Positions 22,475 to 30,376 of a DNA stretch of 34,724 nt are shown one piece after another. Source of the stretch: Mesostigma viride (taxonomy: Eukaryota > Streptophyta > Mesostigmatophyceae > Mesostigmatales > Mesostigmataceae); contig RPFO01001684.1 in NCBI GenBank assembly GCA_009746045.1, forward strand, positions 1-34,724, read 5' to 3'. Each line of letters opens with the position of its first letter. Within the stretch, counting starts at the first letter, position 1. A model generated the notes under the pieces. The model had not been told where the DNA came from and did not search any database. It was given only the letters and a program-made list of their open reading frames with translations. The position numbers and the translations under genes are program-made.

Positions 22475-24844
22475 TCACACGCCGCCCGCCTCCTCCTCGT
22501 CAAAGTTGAAGTCCACGCCGTAGAGCCAGATGGCCCGCTTGCGAGTGTTGGAGTTGCGCGGGTAGTTCTTCCAGGTCCTGTCCTTGACCACGCGGATGTT
22601 GAACTCCGCGAAGATGTACTTGTAGTAGTCCTCGTCCATGTTGGTCTTGCGCTTGTCCCGCGCCCCCGCCCACTCGGTGAACTTCTTCTCGAACAGGTCC
22701 CAGGGCATGTAGCACTCCTCCCCGCGCTCGACCCAGGACACGGAGTTGAGGAAGGTGATGAGCAGGCTGGAGCTCTCGGCGGCCTGCCTGCGCCACTCGG
22801 TGAACTGGGGGTCGATGTACTTGTGCACCGACCGGCTGCCGACGGCCCGCACCAGCGCCCTGTACGCGCGGTTGCCCTTCACGATGATGGCCGCGACGTT
22901 GGCCTTCATCCGGTGGGCCAGCGTGGCGTCGGGCTCCTCGGGCTTCTTGTCGAACGGGAAGAGCACGAGGCGGCGGCTGATCTGGCTGGCGTTGTCCGAG
23001 GTCCAGAACATCTTGTTCCCGGCGGCCAGCAGGGGGGGGCGCCAGTCCTCGGTGATGGGGTCGCCGTGCTTGACGGCCATGGAGATGCGCTCCCCGCTGA
23101 CCATGGACAGCCAGTCGCTCTGGGTGAGCTTGAACCGCTCGTCGATCTCCACGGTGATGTTGGCGTACTTGTCCTTGAGCTTGGACAGTCCGAACATGCT
23201 CTCGATGTTGTTGGACAGCACGCCCACCTCCGGCCCGTAGATGAGGTTCATGATGTTGATGAGCGTGGACTTGCCCGACCCCGCCATGCCCTTGAGGAAG
23301 ACCATGACCTCGAACATGTCCAGCTCCTTGAGGTTGTAGAGCATGCGACCGATCGCGAGTGCCCAGAAGGTCTTCTGCACGTTGCGCGAGTAGCCCTGGA
23401 ACTCCAGTACGGTGGACACCGGCTCGCAGGGGATGTCGACCCACTCTCCGTCCTCGAACTCGCCCCGGAACGCGCCCTCCTCGAAGAACTCGGGGGGCAC
23501 ATGGGCATCCGGAAAGTACCGGCACGCCCCCACGTCGCTGGGGAGCTTGCGCGGGCCGTCGTAGGGGAAGAACTCGTCCGTGTCGGCGCGGTATATGCCG
23601 TTGCGGAAGGCGAACACGTGGCGGTCCTTGGGGCGGACGGGGAAGGCGGCCGGCGCCGACTCCATGATGTGCTCGGTGGCCTTCTTGCACGTGCTGCCAT
23701 CCCTCTGGCAGATCTTCCACGGGATGGGGTACTCCGGACTGGTCATCTCGCGCACCCACTTCTTGATGGTGGTTACCTTCTTCCAGTAGTGGGTGTCGTG
23801 GCCCTCGGGCGTGAACTCGCGGACGTAGACCCCGTCGTCGCTGTCCTCCTCCCCCTTCCTGTAGCCCATGTGGTGCCAGTGTGCTGTGAGGATGACCATG
23901 AGCCTGTGCAGATCGTTGAGCTCGGCGCTCCCGTGGGAGAGCCGCACGATCAGCTTGGAGAGGAGCAGGCTCTCCCTCTCCCTCTGGGGCAGCCGGGCCT
24001 CGAGGATGCAGCAGACCGCCTCACGCATGGTGAAGACGCGCCCCACGGCATCGGTGACATCACCCACGAGTTCGGTGGGTCCCACCTCCTCCATCTGCGC
24101 GACGAGGCCGTGCAGCCTTGACATGACCGCCAGGTTGCTCTTGTTGAGGGCCTCGTAGACGAGCGGGACGGAGTCGCAGCAGTTCACGTACTTCCAGCAG
24201 GTGGCGTGGCGCGCGTCGTCGTCCTCGTCGCCGAAGGGGTTGAGCTCTGGCTTGTACAGCTTGAAGATGTCCTCCATGATGCACGCGGGGTGGGCCTCCA
24301 CGATGCCGACCTTGAGCATGCGCGCGATTTCCATGATCCGCTCCTCCGAGAAGGTCTTGCAGTCGGTGATGAAGGTGATCATCCCCTCCGGGTCGGCCAG
24401 AAGGTTCCTGAAGGCCTTCAGGTCGTCGTATCCCGCCGGCTGCGACCCAATACTAGGAGCTCCAGCTGCTCCATCCACTCCACCATCACCAGCAGCCTCC
24501 TCCTCCTCCTCCTCCTCCTCTGGAGGTGGTGTGGGGCCCTCCTCCTCCTCCTCCATATCCTCCTCCTCCTCATCATCATCATCTGGGAACACAGTGGCAG
24601 GGTTGGGCATGACAGGAGGGTGGTCCACATGCTGATCATCAATAAATCCCCTGTCTTGCGAGTTTTCCGGCGAAAAATCCTCACTCTCCTCCCCTCCCTT
24701 GTTGCCCTCCTCATCAGATGACTCCTCAGCAGCATCATCCACAAACTTTGACTTTTTGGATGCCCTGCCCTCCATGGTGGGGGAGGAGGGGCTGTCACCT
24801 GCACCCCTGGATTGGTGATGTGACAGCTTCTTCTTTCCAGCCAT
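22475..24844 (-). CDS. D5-like SF3 helicase (replicative helicase)
   Basis: The 789 aa protein is the replicative helicase of the poxvirus D5 type. Residues about 42-125 are an acidic, low-complexity region (long Glu/Asp runs from GAG/GAT repeats). A helical region follows (140-400), then a D5_N-like domain around 410-470 (HVFAFRNGIYRADTDEFFPYDG). The ATPase core has Walker A GMAGSGKST near 517, Walker B ITVEIDERF near 564, and sensor LLAAGNKMFWTSDNASQISR near 603-622 with the SF3 N and the arginine finger. A C-terminal winged-helix region (about 700-789) ends it. The AEP primase domain that most NCLDV D5 proteins carry at the N terminus is missing and is encoded separately at 251-1741. The iteron-like array lies immediately upstream. 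Confidence 0.9.
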   Translation of the reverse strand: MAGKKKLSHHQSRGAGDSPSSPTMEGRASKKSKFVDDAAEESSDEEGNKGGEESEDFSPENSQDRGFIDDQHVDHPPVMPNPATVFPDDDDEEEEDMEEEEEGPTPPPEEEEEEEEAAGDGGVDGAAGAPSIGSQPAGYDDLKAFRNLLADPEGMITFITDCKTFSEERIMEIARMLKVGIVEAHPACIMEDIFKLYKPELNPFGDEDDDARHATCWKYVNCCDSVPLVYEALNKSNLAVMSRLHGLVAQMEEVGPTELVGDVTDAVGRVFTMREAVCCILEARLPQRERESLLLSKLIVRLSHGSAELNDLHRLMVILTAHWHHMGYRKGEEDSDDGVYVREFTPEGHDTHYWKKVTTIKKWVREMTSPEYPIPWKICQRDGSTCKKATEHIMESAPAAFPVRPKDRHVFAFRNGIYRADTDEFFPYDGPRKLPSDVGACRYFPDAHVPPEFFEEGAFRGEFEDGEWVDIPCEPVSTVLEFQGYSRNVQKTFWALAIGRMLYNLKELDMFEVMVFLKGMAGSGKSTLINIMNLIYGPEVGVLSNNIESMFGLSKLKDKYANITVEIDERFKLTQSDWLSMVSGERISMAVKHGDPITEDWRPPLLAAGNKMFWTSDNASQISRRLVLFPFDKKPEEPDATLAHRMKANVAAIIVKGNRAYRALVRAVGSRSVHKYIDPQFTEWRRQAAESSSLLITFLNSVSWVERGEECYMPWDLFEKKFTEWAGARDKRKTNMDEDYYKYIFAEFNIRVVKDRTWKNYPRNSNTRKRAIWLYGVDFNFDEEEAGGV

Positions 24845-25108
24845 GGTTTTCTATGTAGTGGACACAGAAAAACCTGGCCCTTTTAGTCGAACACCGGCCG
24901 AGATGCGAAAATCACATGGTAACAAGGTGCATTCTTGCCACTGGTTGGGAGGTGCCATGAGGCTTTCAGCTTGTGAGAGATGGCCAGGTGGGGGGCAAAT
25001 TTCCCATAAATCCTCGTAGCTCCGGCGTGAACGCGGTATCCTGCCGGTTGTGCGGGGGTGGCCGCGCGCAAACGGCGCAAATCCCGCCACAGCGCCTCGT
25101 TTGTGGCC

Positions 25109-25411
25109 CAGATTTGCCGGCGAACTCGCGGGAAACTTTCGGTAACCGCCGGCACCGCGGCACGCGTTCCGGACTGGCGGGAAACTTGAGGGAACTCCGA
25201 CGCCGCGCCCCATGCATGCACGCACCGTGCTGTCGGCCAACTTCTGGTAACTCCACGGGACTGCCCCCCGCGCCACGGAATCCTGGCAGAATTTTAATAA
25301 CTCCCCGGCAAAGGCCCGATAGCCATGGAGTCTCGGCCGACTTTTCGTAACCTGCCGCCGACCCTGCATTTTTCTGATAACCGCCGCGTCTCTCCCGCGC
25401 CTGCCGCTAAC
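25109..25411. repeat. Degenerate iteron-like array
   Basis: About eight copies of a 20-25 bp element recur with the rough plus-strand form GGC-x-rAACTTy-x-GTAACt-CC. Clear copies are GCGGGAAACTTTCGGTAACC (25128), GGCGGGAAACTTGAGGGAAC (25176), TCGGCCAACTTCTGGTAACT (25233), TGGCAGAATTTTAATAACTC (25284) and TCGGCCGACTTTTCGTAACC (25333), with weaker ones ending at 25125, 25381 and 25411. The TAAC (or GAAC) cores begin at 25122, 25143, 25192, 25248, 25298, 25348, 25378 and 25408, that is, at intervals of about 50 bp in the middle and 30 bp at the right end. The copies point the same way. Spacing is not a multiple of three, so this is not a coding repeat. Confidence 0.65.
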
Positions 25412-25439
25412 GCCGGCAACATGAAAAAAAGTATGCCCC

Positions 25440-25447
25440 CTACTATA
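25440..25447 (+). promoter_or_regulatory. TATA-like element CTACTATA
   Basis: It lies 6 bp upstream of the ATG at 25454 and resembles the CTAGTATA and CTAGTATG elements before the genes at 30367 and 20122. It supports choosing 25454 over the in-frame ATGs at 25325, 25421 and 25433. Confidence 0.35.
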
Positions 25448-25453
25448 GATGCC

Positions 25454-25777
25454 ATGGACAAGGCTTTTGCCACAGATTCACTCACCTCAGCTACCTTCCT
25501 ATTTTCCCAGCTGCTACCCTTTGTGTTGCTCTCAGATTTTAAGGCTGACAGCACCCCAGTGAAGGCCTTGGTCATTTTCTCAGGTGCCCACAGAGCCACA
25601 TCCAAGCTTGACATAGCAGTGCTGGTGACTGGGGTGTATTTCCTTGTGCTATCCATCCTTCCTGACCTGGTAGCAGCAGCTGGCAAGGATGCAGCATCCA
25701 AGCAAGGGGGGGAGGCAGCAGGAAGTGGCAGAGGCAGGGAAGAGGCTAGAAGATCTTCCACAAGAAGTGCTCAATGA
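25454..25777 (+). CDS. Small two-TM membrane protein
   Basis: From ATG 25454 the 107 aa product has hydrophobic segments at residues about 10-28 (LTSATFLFSQLLPFVLLSDF) and 48-70 (LDIAVLVTGVYFLVLSILPD), then a polar tail rich in Gly, Ser and Arg. The tail is read through seven G at 25706-25712 and overlaps the start of the F-box gene by 89 bp, so the true C terminus is uncertain; a missing base there would end it a little earlier. The composition is near 50% GC, like the start of the F-box gene and unlike the following sequence. Family not recognised. Confidence 0.5.
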   Translation: MDKAFATDSLTSATFLFSQLLPFVLLSDFKADSTPVKALVIFSGAHRATSKLDIAVLVTGVYFLVLSILPDLVAAAGKDAASKQGGEAAGSGRGREEARRSSTRSAQ

Positions 25778-26659
25778 TGTTCTCTCCAAGATGCCCCTGC
25801 AGGATGCTGCCATGACTATGGCACTCAACAAGGCCCTCTTCAAAGGGGTCGTGTCGGAGTTTTCGGCCGCGTTTCAGTTGATCAAGTGCATGTCTCACCC
25901 GCTCATGGGGAGGGATGAGAGCAGTTTCAGGGCCTACCAGGGTGGGGTGGTGAGGCGTTTGAAGGAAACCATCAAGAGCGTGCTCCACCTGGCTGAGAGG
26001 AAGACCCCCACCTCTTTCCTGGTCAACGACAGGAGATTCATCCGCGTGGAGAAGGCCTTTCTGGAGCTGAAGAGTGTCCTGGAGTGGATGTTTCCTTGCG
26101 GCCCGGGCGCCAACGAGGTCGCATTCACCCTCTTTGGCTCCAAGGGGAGTACCCACACCCTCACCCTCCCCACGCAGCTGGGCTGCTCCCCCCTCCCCTC
26201 GCGTGCCAGGGCGCCAACCAGCTCGCCACCATTCTGAACGCGGGGTTTCGCGCCAACAGGCGTGTGATCGCCCCTGTGGGGTACGGCTGCGTGTACATGC
26301 CCGCTCGGCTGATGGAGGATGCGAGCTCGCATCTCGGCCCTCTCATCATCTTGTTCTCTCTCGACAGCTTGGGAAACATGTGGGGGTTCAAGTACGACTT
26401 CAAGCGATGGCGGTACACCCAGACCATCCTGGTGGCGATGAAGGATGGCACGGTGTACAAAACGGCCGGGTGGACGTCGGGCATGGAGAAACAGATGGAG
26501 CGCATGGCCGCCAACCCGCGCGAGTGCCTCCACAGCTGGATGAGGAGCAACTGCTGCGTGTTCTGCCTACGCACGTTGACGTACATCTACGACGTGTTCC
26601 ACGGGTTCGGCGGCAACTGCGGCAGGCGCTACGGGCTCGACGCGGTCATGGGCGAGTGA
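25689..26659 (+). CDS. F-box protein (frame broken at a C run)
   Basis: Residues about 19-60 form an F-box: LEDLPQEVLNDVLSKMPLQD followed by AAMTMALNKALFKGVV. This is the Skp1-binding helix set of SCF ubiquitin ligases. The rest is a helical and mixed substrate-recruitment region without LRR, kelch or ankyrin repeats. The first frame ends at 26237. A -1 change at six C (26188-26193; four more C follow at 26195-26198) restores a long frame with GANQLATILNAGFRANRRVI ... to a stop at 26659, about 323 aa. It probably redirects host ubiquitination. It converges on the gene at 26646 with a 14-bp overlap. The first about 150 bp are AT-richer than the rest. Confidence 0.65.
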
Positions 26660-26870
26660 GGTATCGAGTGACGCGGGTGTCCACCTCCAGGAGCAGATGG
26701 AGCAGCTCCCCGACGAGGAGTAGCAGTAGGAACTTGACGGCCATGTCGCGCAGGTTCACGGCCCTTCGTTTGTAGGCGCTGTACCCCGCGGCCACCGCTA
26801 GGGTGGCGAGGACGTCGAATAAGGCGATCCCAAACATACGTGCGGATCTCAACCAGGCGATTGTGTCCAT
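26646..26870 (-). CDS. Small two-TM membrane protein, 74 aa
   Basis: There are two hydrophobic segments, FGIALFDVLATLAVAAGYSA (residues about 13-32) and MAVKFLLLLLVGELLHLLLE (about 43-62), with a basic loop KRRAVNLRD between. A charged N terminus (MDTIAWLRSARM) precedes them. The leader is AT-rich (attaataaatgcactcattaaag) but lies inside the end of the neighbouring gene at 26849. It is a likely virion membrane protein. No family recognised. Confidence 0.55.
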   Translation of the reverse strand: MDTIAWLRSARMFGIALFDVLATLAVAAGYSAYKRRAVNLRDMAVKFLLLLLVGELLHLLLEVDTRVTRYLTRP

Positions 26871-27058
26871 GTCTGTTTGTCTTTAATGAGTGCATTTATT
26901 AATTTTGGAATGACAACTTGGTTTAATTCAAACACTTTGCACGAATCGGCAATCTCGTTTTCGCCCTCCAGGGCCTGTACCATCAACGCGATGTCTAGCG
27001 GACTCAGCGCATCGTTACGCGGAAGTACCCTCTTATCTCGCGAGACGCAGGCACCCAT
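26849..27058 (-). CDS. Putatively N-myristoylated small protein, 69 aa
   Basis: The N terminus MGACVSRDKR fits the N-myristoylation rule (glycine 2, small residue at 3, serine at 6, basic residues after), with a cysteine at position 4 that could be palmitoylated. The rest is a soluble helical domain (LDIALMVQALEGENEIADSC; VVIPKLINALIKDK). Myristoylated proteins of large DNA viruses act in virion membrane assembly or entry. The leader has tcctatatggtag just before the ATG. The 3' end overlaps the start of the gene at 26870 by 22 bp. Confidence 0.55.
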   Translation of the reverse strand: MGACVSRDKRVLPRNDALSPLDIALMVQALEGENEIADSCKVFELNQVVIPKLINALIKDKQTWTQSPG

Positions 27059-27083
27059 CTACCATATAGGAAAGCACGCAGAA

Positions 27084-28121
27084 TTATATATCGCTACGAA
27101 TGTGCAGGCTGGGCTCGTTGAACAGGCGCACGATCCACTCGTGGTTGGCGTACGAGGCACACGCGGGCCAGGCTATATTGCTCCACTTCAGGGAGCAAAA
27201 TGCCAGCTTGCCGGCGTTCTCGTTTTTCATCATCTGAAAAGCACGCTCCAGCCGCCTCTTGTAGATGTCTGCCAGGCAGCGGAAGTGTTCCACCCTCTCA
27301 TCCACCCAGGCGTCAATAGGACCCATCCCGGTCCTCCTGCACGAGTAGTCCCCCCTCGCGGCACGAGTGATCTGGGGGAATCGCAACCCGGTCGGCATCA
27401 TGGCGGGCATGAGCTCGTGGTGGGATCCCCGTACGCGCGGGTTGATGTAGGTCGCGTTGGTCTCCGCAAACCAGAAGCGGATGGCGTCCCCCCTCCGGTC
27501 CGCGGCTCTCTTGTACAGATGCAGGAACAGGCGCAAGTTTTGCTTATCGTAAGCAAAGTCCCGGAAGAGGATCAACGTGAGGGTCAGGAATGTGACGGCG
27601 TTCTCAATCCCGAACGCGTTGCCGAAGAGCCAGTAGGCCCTCATCGTGGGGTGGTTCTTGCTGGCGGAGTCGCCATGGATGAGCATCAGCACCGCCCGCG
27701 TCAGGTGGTCGTACCACTCCCAGGACCTCGTGTCGAATTGAGCGATCGGGAAAAGCATTTCCACCGCGAGCGTGTGGTCCTTTGTCCACCCCTCGGGGGT
27801 TATGGCCGCGGGCTTCATGGCGTGCACGAAAGAGATGACCCTGTCCTCGTGCGCGCTCCCCCCGTACTCCATCACGACGTTTCTCATGGCCCTGAAGGCC
27901 TGTATGAACCGGTTCGCGTCGTGCGATGAAGCGACGACCGAACTGTACAAGGGCGCCAGGCGGGCACGGAGACTCAGGCTCTTGGCATCCAAGTCGCCCT
28001 CCAGCCCCTTCAGTGCAGCACGGTAGTCCGCGTCCCCCTTCATGGCGAACCGCAGCCTCTCCAGGTCGCTCGCGTCCAGGTGGTCCGCGACCAGCGACCA
28101 GGGCAGCGGGTCGTCGGTCAT
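27084..28121 (-). CDS. Hypothetical protein with F-box-like N terminus, 345 aa
   Basis: The N terminus, PLPWSLVADHLDASDLERLRFAMKGD, has the spacing of an F-box (LP ... v...L...dl..lr...), though weaker than in the gene at 25689. The rest is helical. It includes FGNAFGIENAVTFLTLTLIL near residues 172-191, which could be a buried or membrane helix, and a C-terminal part with a few cysteines. The start ATG overlaps the stop of the upstream RING/TRAF gene as ATGA, so the two may be coupled. Together with the RING gene it could form a ligase pair, which is inference. No other family is recognised. Confidence 0.6.
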   Translation of the reverse strand: MTDDPLPWSLVADHLDASDLERLRFAMKGDADYRAALKGLEGDLDAKSLSLRARLAPLYSSVVASSHDANRFIQAFRAMRNVVMEYGGSAHEDRVISFVHAMKPAAITPEGWTKDHTLAVEMLFPIAQFDTRSWEWYDHLTRAVLMLIHGDSASKNHPTMRAYWLFGNAFGIENAVTFLTLTLILFRDFAYDKQNLRLFLHLYKRAADRRGDAIRFWFAETNATYINPRVRGSHHELMPAMMPTGLRFPQITRAARGDYSCRRTGMGPIDAWVDERVEHFRCLADIYKRRLERAFQMMKNENAGKLAFCSLKWSNIAWPACASYANHEWIVRLFNEPSLHIRSDI

Positions 28122-28995
28122 GATTCGGCACTAGCGTCCTCGGCGGCCCCCCTGGCAAAACGGGGCGGGTTGGGTCCGAACCAGTCGTTGGAGGTGACTT
28201 CCTGGTCGTCGCGGCTCATATCCACGGGCGCAGTCTCCGTCGCCGTGTAGGTGACGGTTCGCGCGTCGTCGGCGTTACGGGAGTGACACGGACACGTCGC
28301 CTCGTCGTACGGCTCCCCGCGCCTGCACAAGTCCCATCGCAGCAGGTTGTTCTCGTTGCATGATCTCCAGGCTCCGTACCTCCTCCTGGCCTGCTGGATC
28401 ACGGACACGCATGGCTCGGAACTGTACTCGCACGTCCGCTCGTGCTCCTGGATCCACGCGAAGAGTCCCGTGTGGACGCAGCCGTCGCCGTTCAGCGAGA
28501 ATTTGCAGGGGAAGAACTCGCAGTTCCTGCGGTGCTCGTCCAGGTTTCTGCGGAGGATCACCTTCTCGCAGCCGAACGAGCGGTTGGGGCACTCCACGCG
28601 GACGTAGGCGCACTCGCGGGCGTGGTTGCGGATCTCGGGATGCAGCCCCGTGAAGTCGCAGCCGTTCGCGGCGTTCGGACAGGTCCTGCGAAGGTTGGCG
28701 GTTATGTTGTGAAGGGTCACCATGGGCCTGGTCTGATACCTCTGCCACGGTTTGCGGCAGATGATGCACTTTCCAGAAACCGCCGACGCCACGCCCGGGC
28801 GGCTCCTCTGCTTCTCGATCAGCAGTTTCATGCAGGGCTCACGGCAAATCAGCGACTCGCATTTACGCCCCTCCACCCTCGTCTGGCACTCGATCACAAC
28901 CGGGTCGTACACCGCGTTCATGCAGATGACACACGCCAGGTCCGCCACGTCCACCACACGGTTCTTTCCACTGTGCCCGAGTCCATCGCGTCCAT
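28118..28995 (-). CDS. RING and TRAF-type zinc-finger E3 ubiquitin ligase (5' end shifted)
   Basis: A RING-like domain lies near the N terminus: CVICMN, then CESLICREPC, then GKCIICRKPW, giving the paired cysteines of a RING. TRAF-type zinc fingers follow (CPNAANGCDFTGLHPEIRNH; CPNRSFGCEKVILRRNLDEH; further C/H pairs to about residue 200), then a disordered tail. This is the architecture of TRAF/SIAH-like E3 ligases, and host ubiquitin targeting is expected. The open frame begins with GTG at 28957 and has no ATG. An ATG at 28995 (or 28986) in the neighbouring frame would join it if one base is missing, for instance in the CCC at 28976-28978, giving about 292 aa. The stop overlaps the next gene as ATGA. 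Confidence 0.8.
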
Positions 28996-29175
28996 GCCGG
29001 TTATTGCACGGGGCGAGGGTGGAACACCGAGGCCTTCTGGCACCCCTTCCACAACGATATAGTCTCGCTGCCCTGGTCCGGCGAGTGGATCAACGCGTAC
29101 GGAAGCTACTTGGACATCCCCAGGGAGGCGAGCGGCATCGACTACTTCGTCAGAGACATGCGACGGGAGTGGTGA
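28994..29175 (+). CDS. Short hypothetical protein (frame broken at a G run)
   Basis: A frame ending at TGA 29173-29175 gives a convincing protein end: WNTEAFWHPFHNDIVSL, then WSGEWINAYGSYLDIPREA, then DYFVRDMRREW. It has no ATG of its own. An ATG at 28994 in the next frame joins it if one G is missing at 29010-29013, giving about 60 aa. That ATG overlaps the putative minus-strand ATG at 28995, which is unusual, so the true starts of both genes are uncertain. It ends 4 bp before the convergent gene at 29180. Rich in aromatic residues; family unknown. Confidence 0.4.
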
Positions 29176-29179
29176 GTGC

Positions 29180-29662
29180 TCAGTCCTCCCCCTCCTCTTC
29201 TTCCTCGCCGCCCTCGCCCTCCTCGTCCATGGCCGCCGCCTCTTCCTCCATCTCCTGCGCGTGCTGCTCCTTCTTGGATTTGCGGCTCTGCCTCTTCTTC
29301 ACCCTACGGAGCACCACGTCCTCCAGGTAGACGGGCTCGAACAGCACCTTGAGACACCCCTGCACCTTGTCACGGTCCCCCTCGAAGAAGCGCAGGAGCC
29401 GGTCGTGGTAGTCCTCCACCTTGAGCGCCCTCTTCTTCTTGTGGTTCTTCACGACCAGTCGGTCGGCGGTGCCGGAGATGTTGCATGCGTCCACCCCCGC
29501 GCCCACCATGCCCGTCAGTATGTCTTGCTGCAGGGCCTTCTTGCGCTTCCTCAGGGGCAGCATCTCCTTGGAGGCGGCCTTGATGGCGTTGTCGATCTCG
29601 ATGTACTCGCTGGTCATGCTCCTCATGTCCGCCCTCCACTGTTCCGCGTCGTGGCCGTTCAT
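29180..29662 (-). CDS. DUF5760-like helical protein with acidic tail
   Basis: The 160 aa protein starts with a long helix (YIEIDNAIKAASKEMLPLRK followed by KRKKALQQDILTGMV), then a small domain with CNISGTADRLVVKNHKKKRA, then LKVEDYHDRLLRFFEGD. This is the pattern I recall for DUF5760 of Nucleocytoviricota (D..I..a.k....LR..kk.l...I...M ... l........L). The C-terminal 35 residues are a very acidic tail (EGEGGEEEEEGED) after a basic patch. Such proteins may be DNA- or chromatin-associated, but the function is unknown. The leader is gtctcatattgcaacgacgg. Confidence 0.6.
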   Translation of the reverse strand: MNGHDAEQWRADMRSMTSEYIEIDNAIKAASKEMLPLRKRKKALQQDILTGMVGAGVDACNISGTADRLVVKNHKKKRALKVEDYHDRLLRFFEGDRDKVQGCLKVLFEPVYLEDVVLRRVKKRQSRKSKKEQHAQEMEEEAAAMDEEGEGGEEEEEGED

Positions 29663-29719
29663 TTGCAGGGGACCGTCGTTGCAATATGAGACACAAAATG
29701 TTCCTCCCGGGAACGCACT

Positions 29720-30367
29720 CTACAGCCCGCCCACGGACACGACACCGGGTGCGCCCCAGATGTTCTGCAACTGCGGGGCTGCCGACTCTCCCCACACGCC
29801 GAACGCCGCGGTGTCCGCCACCTCAGGGAAGCCGAAGATGCTGTTCCCGGTAGGCTCCGAGGACACCCAGTAGAATCGCGGGTCCAGCAGCGTGGTGTTG
29901 TTGGTGACGAGCTGGCCGAAGGCCCCCGTGGTGGCCACCCCGATGGAGCCCCAGTTGTCGGTGCTCACCGGCGCCGGGATGTATGGCCGCAGCGTCTGGA
30001 TGTCCGATACGGGGAAATCCTTGCTGTTGCTGGTGATGTAGCCCACGCCGACCTTGTAGTCGTCGAGGGTGGCGCCGACCACGTCCGCGGGGGCCGGCAG
30101 GCGCTCTGAGCCGAAGGCCAGCTGGTCCTCGAACGTGCTGCCGTGGTTGAGGAGGTACTCCCTCTGGCGGGTGTCCATGCCGAACTTGAGGTCGTACTGG
30201 CTTGCGGGGATGATGCTGGAGGCCGTGCCCAGGTTGCCGTTCAGGGCCGACTGCAGGCTCTGGAAGGCCTCGTCGCCGCAAATGCCGTCGAACACCTCCG
30301 GGCGGGACAGGACGCCCACGTACTCCTCGCTGCTGTCCACGATGGCATTGCAGTATCCGGAAGACAT
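29720..30367 (-). CDS. Hypothetical, probable virion protein, 215 aa
   Basis: The protein is Gly, Ser and Thr rich with many beta-type segments and no catalytic motif or membrane helix (for example GVGYITSNSKDFPVSD and WGSIGVATTGAFGQLVTNNT). This composition is typical of structural proteins. Helical residues near the N terminus (DEAFQSLQSALNGNLGTASS) precede a long beta-rich part. The sequence just before the ATG holds CTAGTATA, similar to the element before the fibre gene at 20122, which suggests a shared late promoter. No family is recognised; a minor capsid protein is possible. Confidence 0.55.
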   Translation of the reverse strand: MSSGYCNAIVDSSEEYVGVLSRPEVFDGICGDEAFQSLQSALNGNLGTASSIIPASQYDLKFGMDTRQREYLLNHGSTFEDQLAFGSERLPAPADVVGATLDDYKVGVGYITSNSKDFPVSDIQTLRPYIPAPVSTDNWGSIGVATTGAFGQLVTNNTTLLDPRFYWVSSEPTGNSIFGFPEVADTAAFGVWGESAAPQLQNIWGAPGVVSVGGL

Positions 30368-30376
30368 GGTCGATGA

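Larger units (their letters stand above)
24845..25453. other. Non-coding region: candidate replication origin or control region
   Basis: This 609-bp stretch is the longest without a convincing gene. Frames crossing it are low-quality and carry no recognisable motif. From about 24994 to 25411 it contains a degenerate repeated element (see the repeat entry), several CG-rich palindromic bits and a catgcatgca stretch. It lies between the start of the D5 helicase gene (minus strand) and a plus-strand membrane-protein gene, so it also holds both promoters. Confidence 0.6.

Noticed and set aside
22823-24121. 432-codon plus-strand frame antisense to the D5 helicase
   Set aside because: Shadow of the helicase, dominated by H, V, L, R and G with no domain signature.
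24490-24590. Long CTC/CCT trinucleotide run that could look like a CRISPR or satellite
   Set aside because: It encodes the poly-acidic region of the helicase; there are no spacers or dyad repeats. No CRISPR array is present in the window.
22475-24844. HUH rolling-circle endonuclease domain in the helicase N terminus, as in small NCLDV relatives
   Set aside because: No H-hydrophobic-H motif or catalytic tyrosine arrangement is visible; the region is acidic and helical.
24851-25369. Minus-strand frames upstream of the helicase with recurring 'YRKF/LKFPAS' words
   Set aside because: The words come from the iteron-like DNA repeats falling in different frames; the spacing is not a multiple of three and no consistent protein results.
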